From NCBI GenBank assembly GCA_963626555.1, contig CAVFXQ010000014.1:1-56886 (forward strand): a DNA stretch of 56,886 nucleotides. The letters are read 5' to 3'. This stretch comes from UBA1181 sp963626555. GTDB taxonomy: Bacteria > Bacteroidota > Bacteroidia > Bacteroidales > Paludibacteraceae. Below are positions 32,993 to 42,600 of the stretch, piece by piece. The stretch's first letter is position 1. Each line of letters opens with the position of its first letter. A model generated the notes under the pieces. It was not told the origin of the DNA. It was given only the letters and a program-made list of their open reading frames with translations, and searched no databases. Position numbers and translations under genes: made by a program.

Positions 32993-33892
32993 TCATATCT
33001 TTTTTTCGCTGTGTTTATGCTGTGAATGCGCAAGATAAAGTGCCAAGGCTATCAAAACGACACCGACGGCGAGAAACAATAGGTCGACCGCCGTTTTATA
33101 TTGTACAATTAATGCATGCTTGAAGAAGGAGACAATCAACACCATCAATATTACTTTTCCTAATGATGATTTCAGATCGTCAATATTTTTAATTTGAAGC
33201 CAAGTGGGTCGTTGATCCGCCTTTTGTTCCACAGGGTCAATTTTACTTATAAACAATTCATAAACCCCCATACTGAAGATAACGAGTACCATAGCAAAAA
33301 GGTAAATATCAACCGAGGATACGAAAACCTCAATAAGTCCCTCATAGTCATGTGCAGATTCTATGCTGAACGATGAAAAGAAATCTTTTATTCCTAACGC
33401 CACGACAAATGTACCCTTGACAAAAAGAGCTAATGCAGAAAGAGCTGACCCTATTACAGCCAATATTGTAAGGTAACGTGAAAAATAAAGTCCTGCCTCA
33501 AATTTTCTGACGAACTTATTTTTGTGATTGAGGATATCAGGGAAATTAATTGACTTCGCCCTTAGATTATCCAGCAATTCGTCATCAAGGGCGTCAAAGT
33601 ATCCTTTAGACTGTATCTTTGCCCGAAGCCACTTCGCTTCCGAATCGTCTATTTCACCGGGGCTTTTCTCATCTTCCAACAATAGCGATGAAATTGCATC
33701 TACAAAAAGCTTGCTGAAGTCGTCATGGATTCGTTCTTTGTTAACAGTATCCTTTAATTCAAAGAGGAACTCTCCCTTGGATTTTGTCATTCCTTCCTCA
33801 TCGAAAATCGCATTGCGAAGTCTTTCAACCTCATCTTTAGAGATTGTACCATTGGCAAATAATTCCTTTCTTAATTCACTTAGTGTTTTCAT
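32993..33892 (-). CDS. UPF0114/YqhA-like membrane protein with N-terminal helical domain
   Basis: The 299-residue protein has two parts. Residues ~1-120 are soluble and helical, with two similar acidic units (KDEVERLRNAIFDEEGMTKSKGEFLFEL and a later GEIDDSEAKWLRAKI stretch) that recall a TerB- or EF-hand-like fold. Residues ~130-290 match UPF0114/YqhA membrane proteins, with FEAGLYFSRYLTILAVIGS, SVDIYLFAMVLVIFSMGVYELF and the LKSSLGKVILMVLIV segment. UPF0114 function is unknown. The gene is inside the Ter operon, between VWA genes with gaps of 51 and 54 bases. The fusion is the noteworthy feature; the nature of the N-terminal domain is my inference. Confidence 0.75.
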   Translation of the reverse strand: MKTLSELRKELFANGTISKDEVERLRNAIFDEEGMTKSKGEFLFELKDTVNKERIHDDFSKLFVDAISSLLLEDEKSPGEIDDSEAKWLRAKIQSKGYFDALDDELLDNLRAKSINFPDILNHKNKFVRKFEAGLYFSRYLTILAVIGSALSALALFVKGTFVVALGIKDFFSSFSIESAHDYEGLIEVFVSSVDIYLFAMVLVIFSMGVYELFISKIDPVEQKADQRPTWLQIKNIDDLKSSLGKVILMVLIVSFFKHALIVQYKTAVDLLFLAVGVVLIALALYLAHSQHKHSEKKI

Positions 33893-33946
33893 CTAACGTA
33901 ATTTTATAGTGTAATATACAAAACCCCAAAAAACAATACCTCAAAA

Positions 33947-34585
33947 TCATATTACCACATTGATTTCCGTTGGAGGCGGCGGCAATTCTACATTGTCCGT
34001 TATCCCCATCGTACGCCCTCCTTGTTGTACGTTTATGGTTACCCATTGGAAGAATTTTTTGAATGTGCTACTATCCATATTGTCAAGTGTAAAAACATTG
34101 TCCGTAAGCTTCTTAAGTGGTCCCGTCTTTGCGCTTGGTCCAGCCGCACACGCTACAACGCTCGTAAACAAATGCTGTTTTACTCTTTTTACGGCTTCCT
34201 CATAGACCATCAAATCAGACGGTTTGCCATCAGTGAGAATAAACAGCAAGGGCATCCAATCGCCCTTTTGCTCGCTAGTTCCCATATTAACCTCCTTGTC
34301 GTAACAGTCGCAAAGCATATTCAACGCTGCTCCCGTATGTGTCGGACCAGACTCTGGACATTCAATCTCTGGCAGTTGCAAATTCTCAAGTTCTGTCAAT
34401 GGGACAACCTGTTTCACATCCTTGTCGTAGGTTATGATACTGATGCATGCTGTCTCCAATGCGTAAGGGTCAAGCCTCAAGGAGGCTATCATATCGGATA
34501 GACCTACTTTCACAGATTCTATCGGTTCGCCTCTCATTGAACCGCTGGTGTCAATAAGTATATAGACTGGCAATCTTCTGCTCAT
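33947..34585 (-). CDS. terY: Short TerY-type VWA protein
   Basis: The 212-residue protein is a single VWA domain. The MIDAS motif is LIDTSGSMRGEP near residues 8-20, the conserved middle includes GPTHTGAALNML, and GDWMPLLFILTDGKPSD supplies the final metal ligand. It ends with ELPPPPTEINVVI. It is the paralogue of the next gene upstream, with the same length and the same tail, and probably arose by tandem duplication. Unlike the long TerY it lacks a zinc ribbon. Role: probable metal-dependent scaffold of the Ter complex. Confidence 0.9.
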   Translation of the reverse strand: MSRRLPVYILIDTSGSMRGEPIESVKVGLSDMIASLRLDPYALETACISIITYDKDVKQVVPLTELENLQLPEIECPESGPTHTGAALNMLCDCYDKEVNMGTSEQKGDWMPLLFILTDGKPSDLMVYEEAVKRVKQHLFTSVVACAAGPSAKTGPLKKLTDNVFTLDNMDSSTFKKFFQWVTINVQQGGRTMGITDNVELPPPPTEINVVI

Positions 34586-34604
34586 AATGATAAATAGGAA
34601 AGGA

Positions 34605-34643
34605 GGCTGAGTAGTCCTTTTTTCAAGGACATCACCCAGCCTT
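34605..34643 (-). other. Imperfect hairpin between the two short terY genes
   Basis: Outer arms AGGCTG/CAGCCT and inner arms GTCCTT/AAGGAC (34605-34620 with 34626-34643) can fold with a small internal bulge and a T-rich loop. No T tract follows, so it may be an mRNA processing or partial attenuation site rather than a terminator. Confidence 0.45.
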
Positions 34644-34660
34644 TAAGGGGAATGTTCTTA

Positions 34661-35299
34661 TTATACAACAATGTTTACTTCTGGAGGTGGAGGTGGCAAT
34701 TCACTCATTGAAGTTGCCTCAGCCGCAGTTTCTTCAACAGACTTGCTGCTTGTACTGATAGAGGCTGATACCCATTTAAAAAATGCCTTGATAGTCGCAC
34801 TATCCGCAGTATCAAGTTGTACAACGTTCTCCGTGATTTGTTTCAGTGTGTTTGTATTAGCACCTTGACCAGCTGCACAAGCCACAACCATACCACATTT
34901 ACGATTCTTAAACTCCGCAAGTCCTTTAGTGATGCTATCAGTAGGTTCGCCATCTGTCATTATGAATACTAACGGCCTCCAATCGCCCTTCACCTCGGCT
35001 GTAGTCTTGGTTATCTCACTGTCGATTTTTTTCGCAAGAAGTTCCAATGCCTCTCCAAGTGCGGTGCAACCGCTGGCATCTATGTTGGGTTGCTGGAAAG
35101 CTGCCAACTCTGTGAGCGGAGCTATTTGCTGTGCGGAAGAGTTGAAAGTGATGATACTGATATACGCTGTTTCAAGAGCGTATGGGTCACTTCTTAATGT
35201 AGATATAAGCGTTTGCACTCCATTCTTTACGGCCTCAATCGGCTCACCATACATGGAACCTGAGGTGTCGAGGAGCAGATATACGGGTAATCTTCTCAT
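34661..35299 (-). CDS. terY: Short TerY-type VWA protein
   Basis: The 212-residue VWA protein has MIDAS motif LLDTSGSMYGEP, the middle segment SGCTALGEALELL and GDWRPLVFIMTDGEPTD. The C-terminus reads SELPPPPPEVNIVV, almost the same as in the neighbour at 33947. The gene follows the terD-like gene by 12 bases. As with its paralogue, it should bind a divalent metal and dock other Ter proteins; direct targets are unknown. Confidence 0.9.
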   Translation of the reverse strand: MRRLPVYLLLDTSGSMYGEPIEAVKNGVQTLISTLRSDPYALETAYISIITFNSSAQQIAPLTELAAFQQPNIDASGCTALGEALELLAKKIDSEITKTTAEVKGDWRPLVFIMTDGEPTDSITKGLAEFKNRKCGMVVACAAGQGANTNTLKQITENVVQLDTADSATIKAFFKWVSASISTSSKSVEETAAEATSMSELPPPPPEVNIVV

Positions 35300-35311
35300 A
35301 TTATTTTGTTT

Positions 35312-35986
35312 TTAGTTTGAATAATCTTTTATAACACGTGCGATTGTATGAACTATTGTATTATCAGGGAAAGCATCGCCAACGGCGGCAAATTTCCAGT
35401 CTCCATTTCTGCGGTAGAGTTTGCCCATAACCAACGCACGCATACCGACACAGTCTGTTTTAGTGGCTACATTATATGAGGCAAACACTTGAGCAGGAGC
35501 CTTGTTGGGCGTACCCTCGAACATTCTGATCGAAGCGTATGGGATTCCGGAGAAATCGCCACTATATTCAACGTTGTTATAAATGTTTAAGAAAAATACT
35601 ATTGAATTTACATTGTTACTGACACGGTTCAAGTCAACAGTGATAATCTCATTGTCTAATCCGTCGTCGCCATCTTGGTCGCCGGTTAAATCATCGCCTG
35701 TATGGTGCAATGCGCGATCCAAAGAGTCTAATTTTCCATTAGGAAGTCCTATGTTTCTATCTCCGAACCGATAAAGAGGAGACCATATATGATCCACTGC
35801 TTTGCCATCCGCATCAAACATCAAACAGCTCAAATCCAAGTCTACATCAACAACTTTAGACGAAAGTCCGAAAAATTTCTTTTCTGTTATCGCCCCCCAA
35901 TTACAGCCAACACAAAAGTTAGTTAGTTTCGTACCACTCTCTTTTTCAAGATTAATACGTTGTCCTTTTACTAAATTTATTGCCAT
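35312..35986 (-). CDS. terD: TerD-family protein, divergent and longer
   Basis: The 224-residue protein has the TerD start NLVKGQRINLEK and the calcium-site segments VDLDLSCLMFD and HHTGDDLTGDQDGDDGLDNEII. Late features are SIRMFEG and YRRNGDWKFAAVGDAF. Compared with a typical ~190-residue TerD it carries extra residues after the start (NFCVGCNWGAITEKKFFGLSS) and around the central acidic loop. TerD domains bind Ca2+ and are central to tellurite and stress resistance. It is three bases from the upstream terD gene, so the two are probably co-translated. Confidence 0.93.
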   Translation of the reverse strand: MAINLVKGQRINLEKESGTKLTNFCVGCNWGAITEKKFFGLSSKVVDVDLDLSCLMFDADGKAVDHIWSPLYRFGDRNIGLPNGKLDSLDRALHHTGDDLTGDQDGDDGLDNEIITVDLNRVSNNVNSIVFFLNIYNNVEYSGDFSGIPYASIRMFEGTPNKAPAQVFASYNVATKTDCVGMRALVMGKLYRRNGDWKFAAVGDAFPDNTIVHTIARVIKDYSN

Positions 35987-35989
35987 ACG

Positions 35990-36550
35990 CTATGCATATT
36001 TATTTAGAAGCGTTTGAAGTCCACCTTTTACACCATTTCCAATAGCCTCAAATTTCCACTCGCCATTATGACGATAGAGACGACCGAATTCCACCGCAGT
36101 CTCAATAGAGAAATCTTCATCAAGATCATAACGTGCGATTTCCACATTTGTTTTCGCATCATAGATACGAATGTAAGAGTTATGAACCTGACCGAAGTTC
36201 TGTTTGCGTTCCTCTGCATCATAAATTGAAGCGGAGAATACAATCTGATCTACATCATTGCTAACTTTAGTTAAGTCAACATTAATCGTTTCATCGTCCC
36301 CACCATCACTATTACCCCCTGTACGATCATCACCAGTAGACTCAACAGCGCCATCGGGAGATATTTGGTTATTGTAGAACACAAAATGTTTCTCAGTTGG
36401 AATTCTTCCGGATGCACCTAACATAAACGCCGATGCGTCCAAATCAAAATCAAAGCCTGTGCCACTGTTAGGAGACCATCCGAGACCGATACCCACCAAC
36501 GTCAAGCCTTTTTCCATCTTTATACGTTGCCCTTTTTCAAGATTAATCAT
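35990..36550 (-). CDS. terD: TerD-family calcium-binding stress protein
   Basis: The 186-residue protein is a canonical TerD/TerE protein. It shows NLEKGQRIKMEKG, then GLGWSP and the calcium ligands FDFDLDASAFML near 35-46, then STGDDRTGGNSDGGDDETI near 75-93, and the end YRHNGEWKFEAIGNG. It is the first gene of the Ter operon and lies 39 bases downstream of a good promoter candidate. The calcium-binding acidic residues are all present. Confidence 0.95.
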   Translation of the reverse strand: MINLEKGQRIKMEKGLTLVGIGLGWSPNSGTGFDFDLDASAFMLGASGRIPTEKHFVFYNNQISPDGAVESTGDDRTGGNSDGGDDETINVDLTKVSNDVDQIVFSASIYDAEERKQNFGQVHNSYIRIYDAKTNVEIARYDLDEDFSIETAVEFGRLYRHNGEWKFEAIGNGVKGGLQTLLNKYA

Positions 36551-36588
36551 ATCTGTTTTTCAAGTTTTATATATTAAACAAACTTTTC

Positions 36589-36619
36589 CGAAGTTACTCA
36601 AAATAATATTACTCGCAAA
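36589..36619 (-). promoter_or_regulatory. Promoter of the Ter operon
   Basis: On the minus strand TTTG (36619-36616) is followed after 19 bases by TAACTTCG (36596-36589), one mismatch from TAnnTTTG. It lies 39 bases before the first terD start, and no other comparable site occurs within the eight-gene run. Confidence 0.55.
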
Positions 36620-36630
36620 TTTTTACACAA

Positions 36631-36660
36631 AAAAAGTCATACCAAACGATATGACTTTTT
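36631..36660 (-). terminator. Terminator of the giant surface protein gene
   Basis: An 11-base-pair stem (36631-36641 with 36650-36660, AAAAAGTCATA/TATGACTTTTT) with an eight-base loop is followed on the minus strand by T-rich sequence, 15 bases beyond the stop. It insulates the Ter promoter from the upstream gene. Confidence 0.88.
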
Positions 36661-36675
36661 CAATATTGCAGAGCC

Positions 36676-39600
36676 TTATTCCTTCTGTCTCAGTAGCGTG
36701 AAATGTCCTACATATGTTTTTGCTATCTCACCTACACTCACTTCATACCAATAGTCGGTAGATGGCATCTTATTACCATTGTAAGTGCCATCCCAACCAG
36801 TATTATCCGCACCACTAATTTTTGCTAAAAGCTTACCATAACGGTCGTATATTTTAACAGAACTATTGGCATACCTTTCCAAATTTTCTACTCGCCAGTT
36901 TTCTGACTCTGGAACGAATGCAGATGGAATAGAGATATCATAGACGGGAGTCACTAAAGTATAGACTGTTGAGCAACCTATCTCATTGGAAACGGTGATG
37001 TTGTAAGTTTTGCCATACGAAACAGAGAACTTATCGTCCGTCGTTACGGCTCTTCCATCACCCAAATCAAAATAGATCGGCTGTAGTTCACTCTCTACCT
37101 CCATCTGATAGTAGCGAATCTCCACCTCCTCGCAAGACAAAACTTTTGGCGATGAAATAACCTCTACATCCGCCTGTGTTTCCGCCTCGCAAAGTCCATT
37201 TTTAACTGTAACCGTATAGGTCGTTGTGGAAGTTGGTTTTACAAGGATAGATTTGGTTGATTCGCCAGTTGACCACGCTATTTCCGTATAGTCTTTCAGA
37301 CCTTGTATCTTTAGAGTCGATGAATCACCCTCACAAATCTGCTTGCCATCAAGCGTTATTGACACCGCTTCATCAACGTCTACTTTTTGTGTTTTTTCAC
37401 CTGCTGGACAGCCAGCCGATGATGTGGCGGTTATTTTATAGGTTGTAGTTTCCGCAGGAACTACATCCATTGACGATACACCTTCTTCCATCTTCTCGTA
37501 AGCAGCATTTCCAACCTTTGAATACCATACTAAATTGTTTGGTATTTCGTAAGTGGCAGTCAACGTTACCGCATCGCCTTCGCAAACCTCGTTGGCAGAA
37601 GAGGCAAACTCTAATGTTGGAATCTCATCTACCGTAATAGTGACCTCGGCTTCTGCATCTTCGCACACATCTGCTTTCGCTAACAACTTATAGGTTGAAG
37701 AGACTGATGGACTAACCGTTACCGACTTGCCCGACAAACTCTCTTCTGAATATTCAGAGCCTTCGGTCTTGCTATACCATATCGTCTCTATAGGAGAGCC
37801 TTCAATGGTTGCCTTTATAGTCGCCGTCTTGCCTGGACAAATCAGTTGCGCTTCCGACAATGCCACGGACACTTTTTCCTCAACTTCAACTTTTACAATC
37901 TCTGAAAGTACCTGTGGACAAGCACTTGTTGCAGGAGTCTTCAATCTGTAGTAGGTTGTCTTCGTTGGTGTCTGAAGTATTGACGCAGACAAATCCGACG
38001 CAAACATTGTGAAAGTTTTGTTATCTGTCGAGCTCTCCCAATTAAGCGATTTCGCCGTACCATAATCTGCCGTTAAAGTAATGTTTGATCCATTACATAT
38101 TTTCTCATCTGAGGAGGTGAGACTCAAGGTTGTTGGCTCTTCTACCTCAACGGAAACAGACTTGCTGACAGCCTCACAGACATCTCCTTTAGCAGTGAAT
38201 GTATAAGTGGTCGACGTTGTTGGCGACACAGATTTCGTTAGGGTAGTGGCAATATCTGCGCTACCATCGTTCCATACTACATTGTCCTTCGCACCCTGTT
38301 TGACATTTGCCGAGAGTGTTATCTCTTCTCCTAAACAAATGATTGGCTTCACGCTTGCTAATTCTACCGAAATAGAATCTTCGACTATGACGGTTTGTGG
38401 CTCTGAATAAGTAGCCTCACAGACACCCGTAGCAGCCGACTTCAATCGATAGGTGGTTGTCTTGCTTGGTTTTTGAGTCTTCGTTGCGACAAGTTCTTCA
38501 TCAAATGTCTTATAGAATTTGCCATCTGTTGACTCTTCCCAAATCAGAGACGTTGACTCTCCAAACTCTGCGTTGAGTGTAACATCTGAACCTTGACAAA
38601 TCTTGGTGTCAGACAAGGTCAAAGTCAAATCAGCAGTCTTTTCAACTATGACAGAAACATCTTTTGTCTTTTGTGGACAAACCGTTCCTGTTGCCGAGAA
38701 TGTGTAAACGACATCATTCTCTGGAATATCTGTCAAAGTGTATTCAGAACTGAACTCTGCGCCATCCTTCAGCCAACTATGGTTGTCTGTAAGACCTTGT
38801 TTCTGCTTTGCCGTCAAATTAACAGCATTGCCATAACATACAGCTTCAACGGCACCCGTGATTTCAAAGTCGATAGAATCCTCAACTTCTACCAACACGA
38901 AATCGGAACTACGAACTTGCGGACAAACCTCATCTCCACGATACTCAATCCAATACATAGTTGATGTGGATGGCTTTTGATCTAAAGTCTTCTTTAATTC
39001 TTTTGAAACGTCCGATTGACTTGCAGAGCCTGTAGTTGGGGAAGCCACCCATACTAAAGAGGTTGCCGTTCCATAATCCGCCGTCAGCGTTACAGTGGAT
39101 CCTTGACAAATAGTTTCATCAGATGCTAACAATTCCAAATTGACCAATTTCTGAACCTCCACATTGAAAGTATGTTCAACGATGGGGCAAACCGCACTTG
39201 TGATTGTCAACTTCAATGTTGTACTCTCATCATACTCTGCGCTATAATCTAAATCAGTCGAAACCTCTGTCCCATTTTTCGTCCACGAGTATGTGTAAAG
39301 TTCACGCTCTTTCTCAGTGATGTCCGAGAAAGAGAATGCTAAAGTTGAACCCTCGCAGATAGTCTGGTCTTCTGGCCATTCAATATCCAGAGGAGACTCA
39401 ACGCCCACCTTAATTGTCTTTGACCAACTCTTCGGACATCTTGAGTTTCCTACTGTCGCTAATCGGAAGTAGAGAGAACTCATATCCGTGGTGGTGGTGA
39501 AGGTCTTCGAACTGGTGATCTCATCTGAGAAATTGATGAAATTAACATTATCCGTAGAATATTCCCACCCCAGCACATTTGGCGTAGTGGTGTATATGGC

Positions 39601-42600
39601 ATCTAATCTGATTTCATCGCCTGCACAAACATTCTCTTTATCTGATTGGATTTCCAAATCGGTAAGTTTATCTAATTCCACATTGATTGTATGCGTGAAA
39701 GTAGGACATTGACCACTCGTGGCCTCGAACGTATAAACCGTACTTTCAGTTGGCTTGTCAGTAAATTTAAGAGGATCTTCTGAAGTTACGGCATCCTCTC
39801 CCTTAAGCCAACCTGCAGTAACATACGCTCCACCTTTACTAATAGCTTCAAGTGTCAACTCTTCACCTTCGCATGCCGTAGACGGAACTTCACCAAAAGT
39901 GAAATCAAGTGGCTCATCCACAATGATGGTGATAGTGTCCGACGATACCGCAGGACAGACACCTTCTGCTACATATAAGAAATAAGATGTCGCCTTCGTT
40001 GGAGTAAGATTCACAGAGACGTCCTTATCTGTTGCTACATAATCCTTCACACTTGATGCCTTTGCAGCCGACTCGTAAGACATCAACGAGAATCCGTTAG
40101 GCGCATCAGCAGTAATTCCAAATTCAACCTCGCCACCGCTACATATAGCATCCTTATCCGAAGTGAGCGTTAGGGTTGCCTTCTTCTCAACAGTGATGGT
40201 GAAATCTGATTCTACAGAGCCACAAATTTCAGAGGTGATAGTTTGCTTCAACACGCAACTTTCATCTTCTGTGAAAGTCTCCGAGAAATTTGTCGACACC
40301 TCAGTTCCGTCTTTCGTCCATGAAGATGTATGCACGGCAGCAAAAGTTGCACTATCAGGATCAAACACAAACGATAGTGGAACAGATGTTCCCTCACAAA
40401 CGGTAAAATCTGTTTCCGTCCATGTTGGCACATATTTCTTTTCAACATTCACCGCTACCGATTGTTTCTTTGAGGTACAAACACCATCCGTTGCAGAGAA
40501 AGTAATTGTCTTCGTTTCCGTAGCCTCCGTTTCACTGAAAGTCGCTTCAGCCGATTTTTCTCCATTCCAAATATAATCAATTGGCTTTCCACTCAACAAT
40601 TTTGGTTCAATAGAAAAAGGAGAGCCTTCGCACACATCAACATCCTCCAATTCATCAAATGTGATGGCTTCGTAGACATTAATACGAGCATAAAGGGTAT
40701 CCATGCAAGTATCGTTCACTGCGATGAACATATAGTCGGTCGAGTCGGTTGGCAACACCTCTAATATAGCAGATGTCTCCCCGACAATAGCCGTCCATAC
40801 TTTTTGATCCGCAGGAGAAGAGTACCACTGCATTGCGTCAACATTGACCTTATTAGTTTGCTCAACTTCCAACTTTATTTTCTCCGTTGTATCGCTACAT
40901 ATATTAATAGTATCTTCCGTAACGAAAGCAAACTCGGCAGGTTTGCAACCTGTCACCTTACACTTCAAAGCGGCAGAGTTGGAGAAGCCGAACACAACGC
41001 AAGGATCATCTGGCGTACCGTTCTTAGCGGCTTGCTCAGCAGCGTCTTGTGTCTCTGCAAAGACAGCACGATAGTTGATCAACGCTCCGTCCGCATCTTC
41101 GTATGTCTCTGAAGTCTGAGAAGAGAGATACTGCCAAGCTCCACCATCAACGGAATATTGCCAAGCAACACCATAGTCGGCATATTTTGCTTTCCATTCC
41201 GAAGCATCTGTAACATCAATGGTGTGGAGCGGTTCTTCATTGCATTCAAAATTCATCAACGCTGTTTTGCCAGAAGTCTTATCAATACCAATTTTACCTT
41301 GAGGAGCAGACTCGGAGCAAACCAAAATTTCCAAATTATCAAATCCTAAATGCTTGAAGAAACCAGAACCAGATGTATTTATGATCTGAAGAGTAACACC
41401 ACCCGTATAGTCCGTTGATAAAGTGAATGGAACACTAATTCTCGTCCATTTCTCATAATTCTCGCTATTGACTTTATAAGGTGTAGAAGCGAGTAAATCT
41501 CCACTATCGTCCAACACTCGTGCTTCCATTGTTCCGTCACCCCATTGGTCGGCAGAATAGAAAACGTATGTGAAGACGAAATTTTTACATTTGCAGAATG
41601 GACCAGACACCTTCTTTGAAATCATGATATCTCCATTCTCCTCATCCGTTGCTGTTACCAAATAGGTGTAGTAGAATGCACCATTGACCTCTCCTGAATA
41701 ATCTGCCATTGCAGACGGTTTGGCCCAAGAATCTGTCTTGATAGCATAATCAGGAGCGGAAGTGATGACATACTCGCCACCTTTCATTTCATTGTTCGGT
41801 TTCCCATATTCGTAGTATGTGGCAACCGCACCATCGTATGAATATGTCGTCAATGAATCCACCAAACCGAAATCTTCTTTCCAAACAGTTCTTAATCCTT
41901 CTTGATATGTACAATCTGGAGTAGGAGAGACTCCCGCCAACGTGTTCGAGATAGAGTAGTAAGCACAGCCATCTTCAGGTGCACCGTTTGCCGCAATCTC
42001 CAACGCCTGCGACTCGGCAACGGTTTCTGTCGAACCGCCAGTGATGATCACACGATAGACAGTCGGAATGTCTTTGTTCACCTCAATCTCCACATACGTT
42101 TGATCGACACCGCTGACCTCTGTTACATTCTCCCATGTCAGACCATCGTCAGTTGATTTCTGCCAAAGGAAATATACCTTATCATATATCTTCTTCCAAC
42201 TTTCCAAAACATCAGCCTTTAAAGAAAAAGCAGCCTTATAGATACACGCATCAGCAGAGACTGTACTTCCGCTCGCCAAAGTGTTAGTCGAGATGACAGG
42301 ATCAACAACATCTATATCACCATCATTTCTGAAAAGTGAAATATCGTCTATGGCAAAGTCATTAAATCCGGTTCCCCAGTTGACAACCTGCAAGTCTAAT
42401 ACATCGCCATCGTTTGCCGTAAACTCGCAAGAATACATAGACCACTCTCGCTCCGCATATGCATCAGCTACAGAGCCGTCTCCTCCCCATCCTGTGGCAA
42501 CCCAATATGGAATATCGCCCGTCTTTATGTTCTTAATTTCTTCATTCGTTTTTGAATTGATAATCTTCAACTCTAGATTGGCGTTTCCACCGGAAGTCTT

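Noticed and set aside
34022..34501. 159-residue plus-strand frame antisense to the short terY gene
   Set aside because: Complete overlap with a well-supported VWA domain and no independent evidence.
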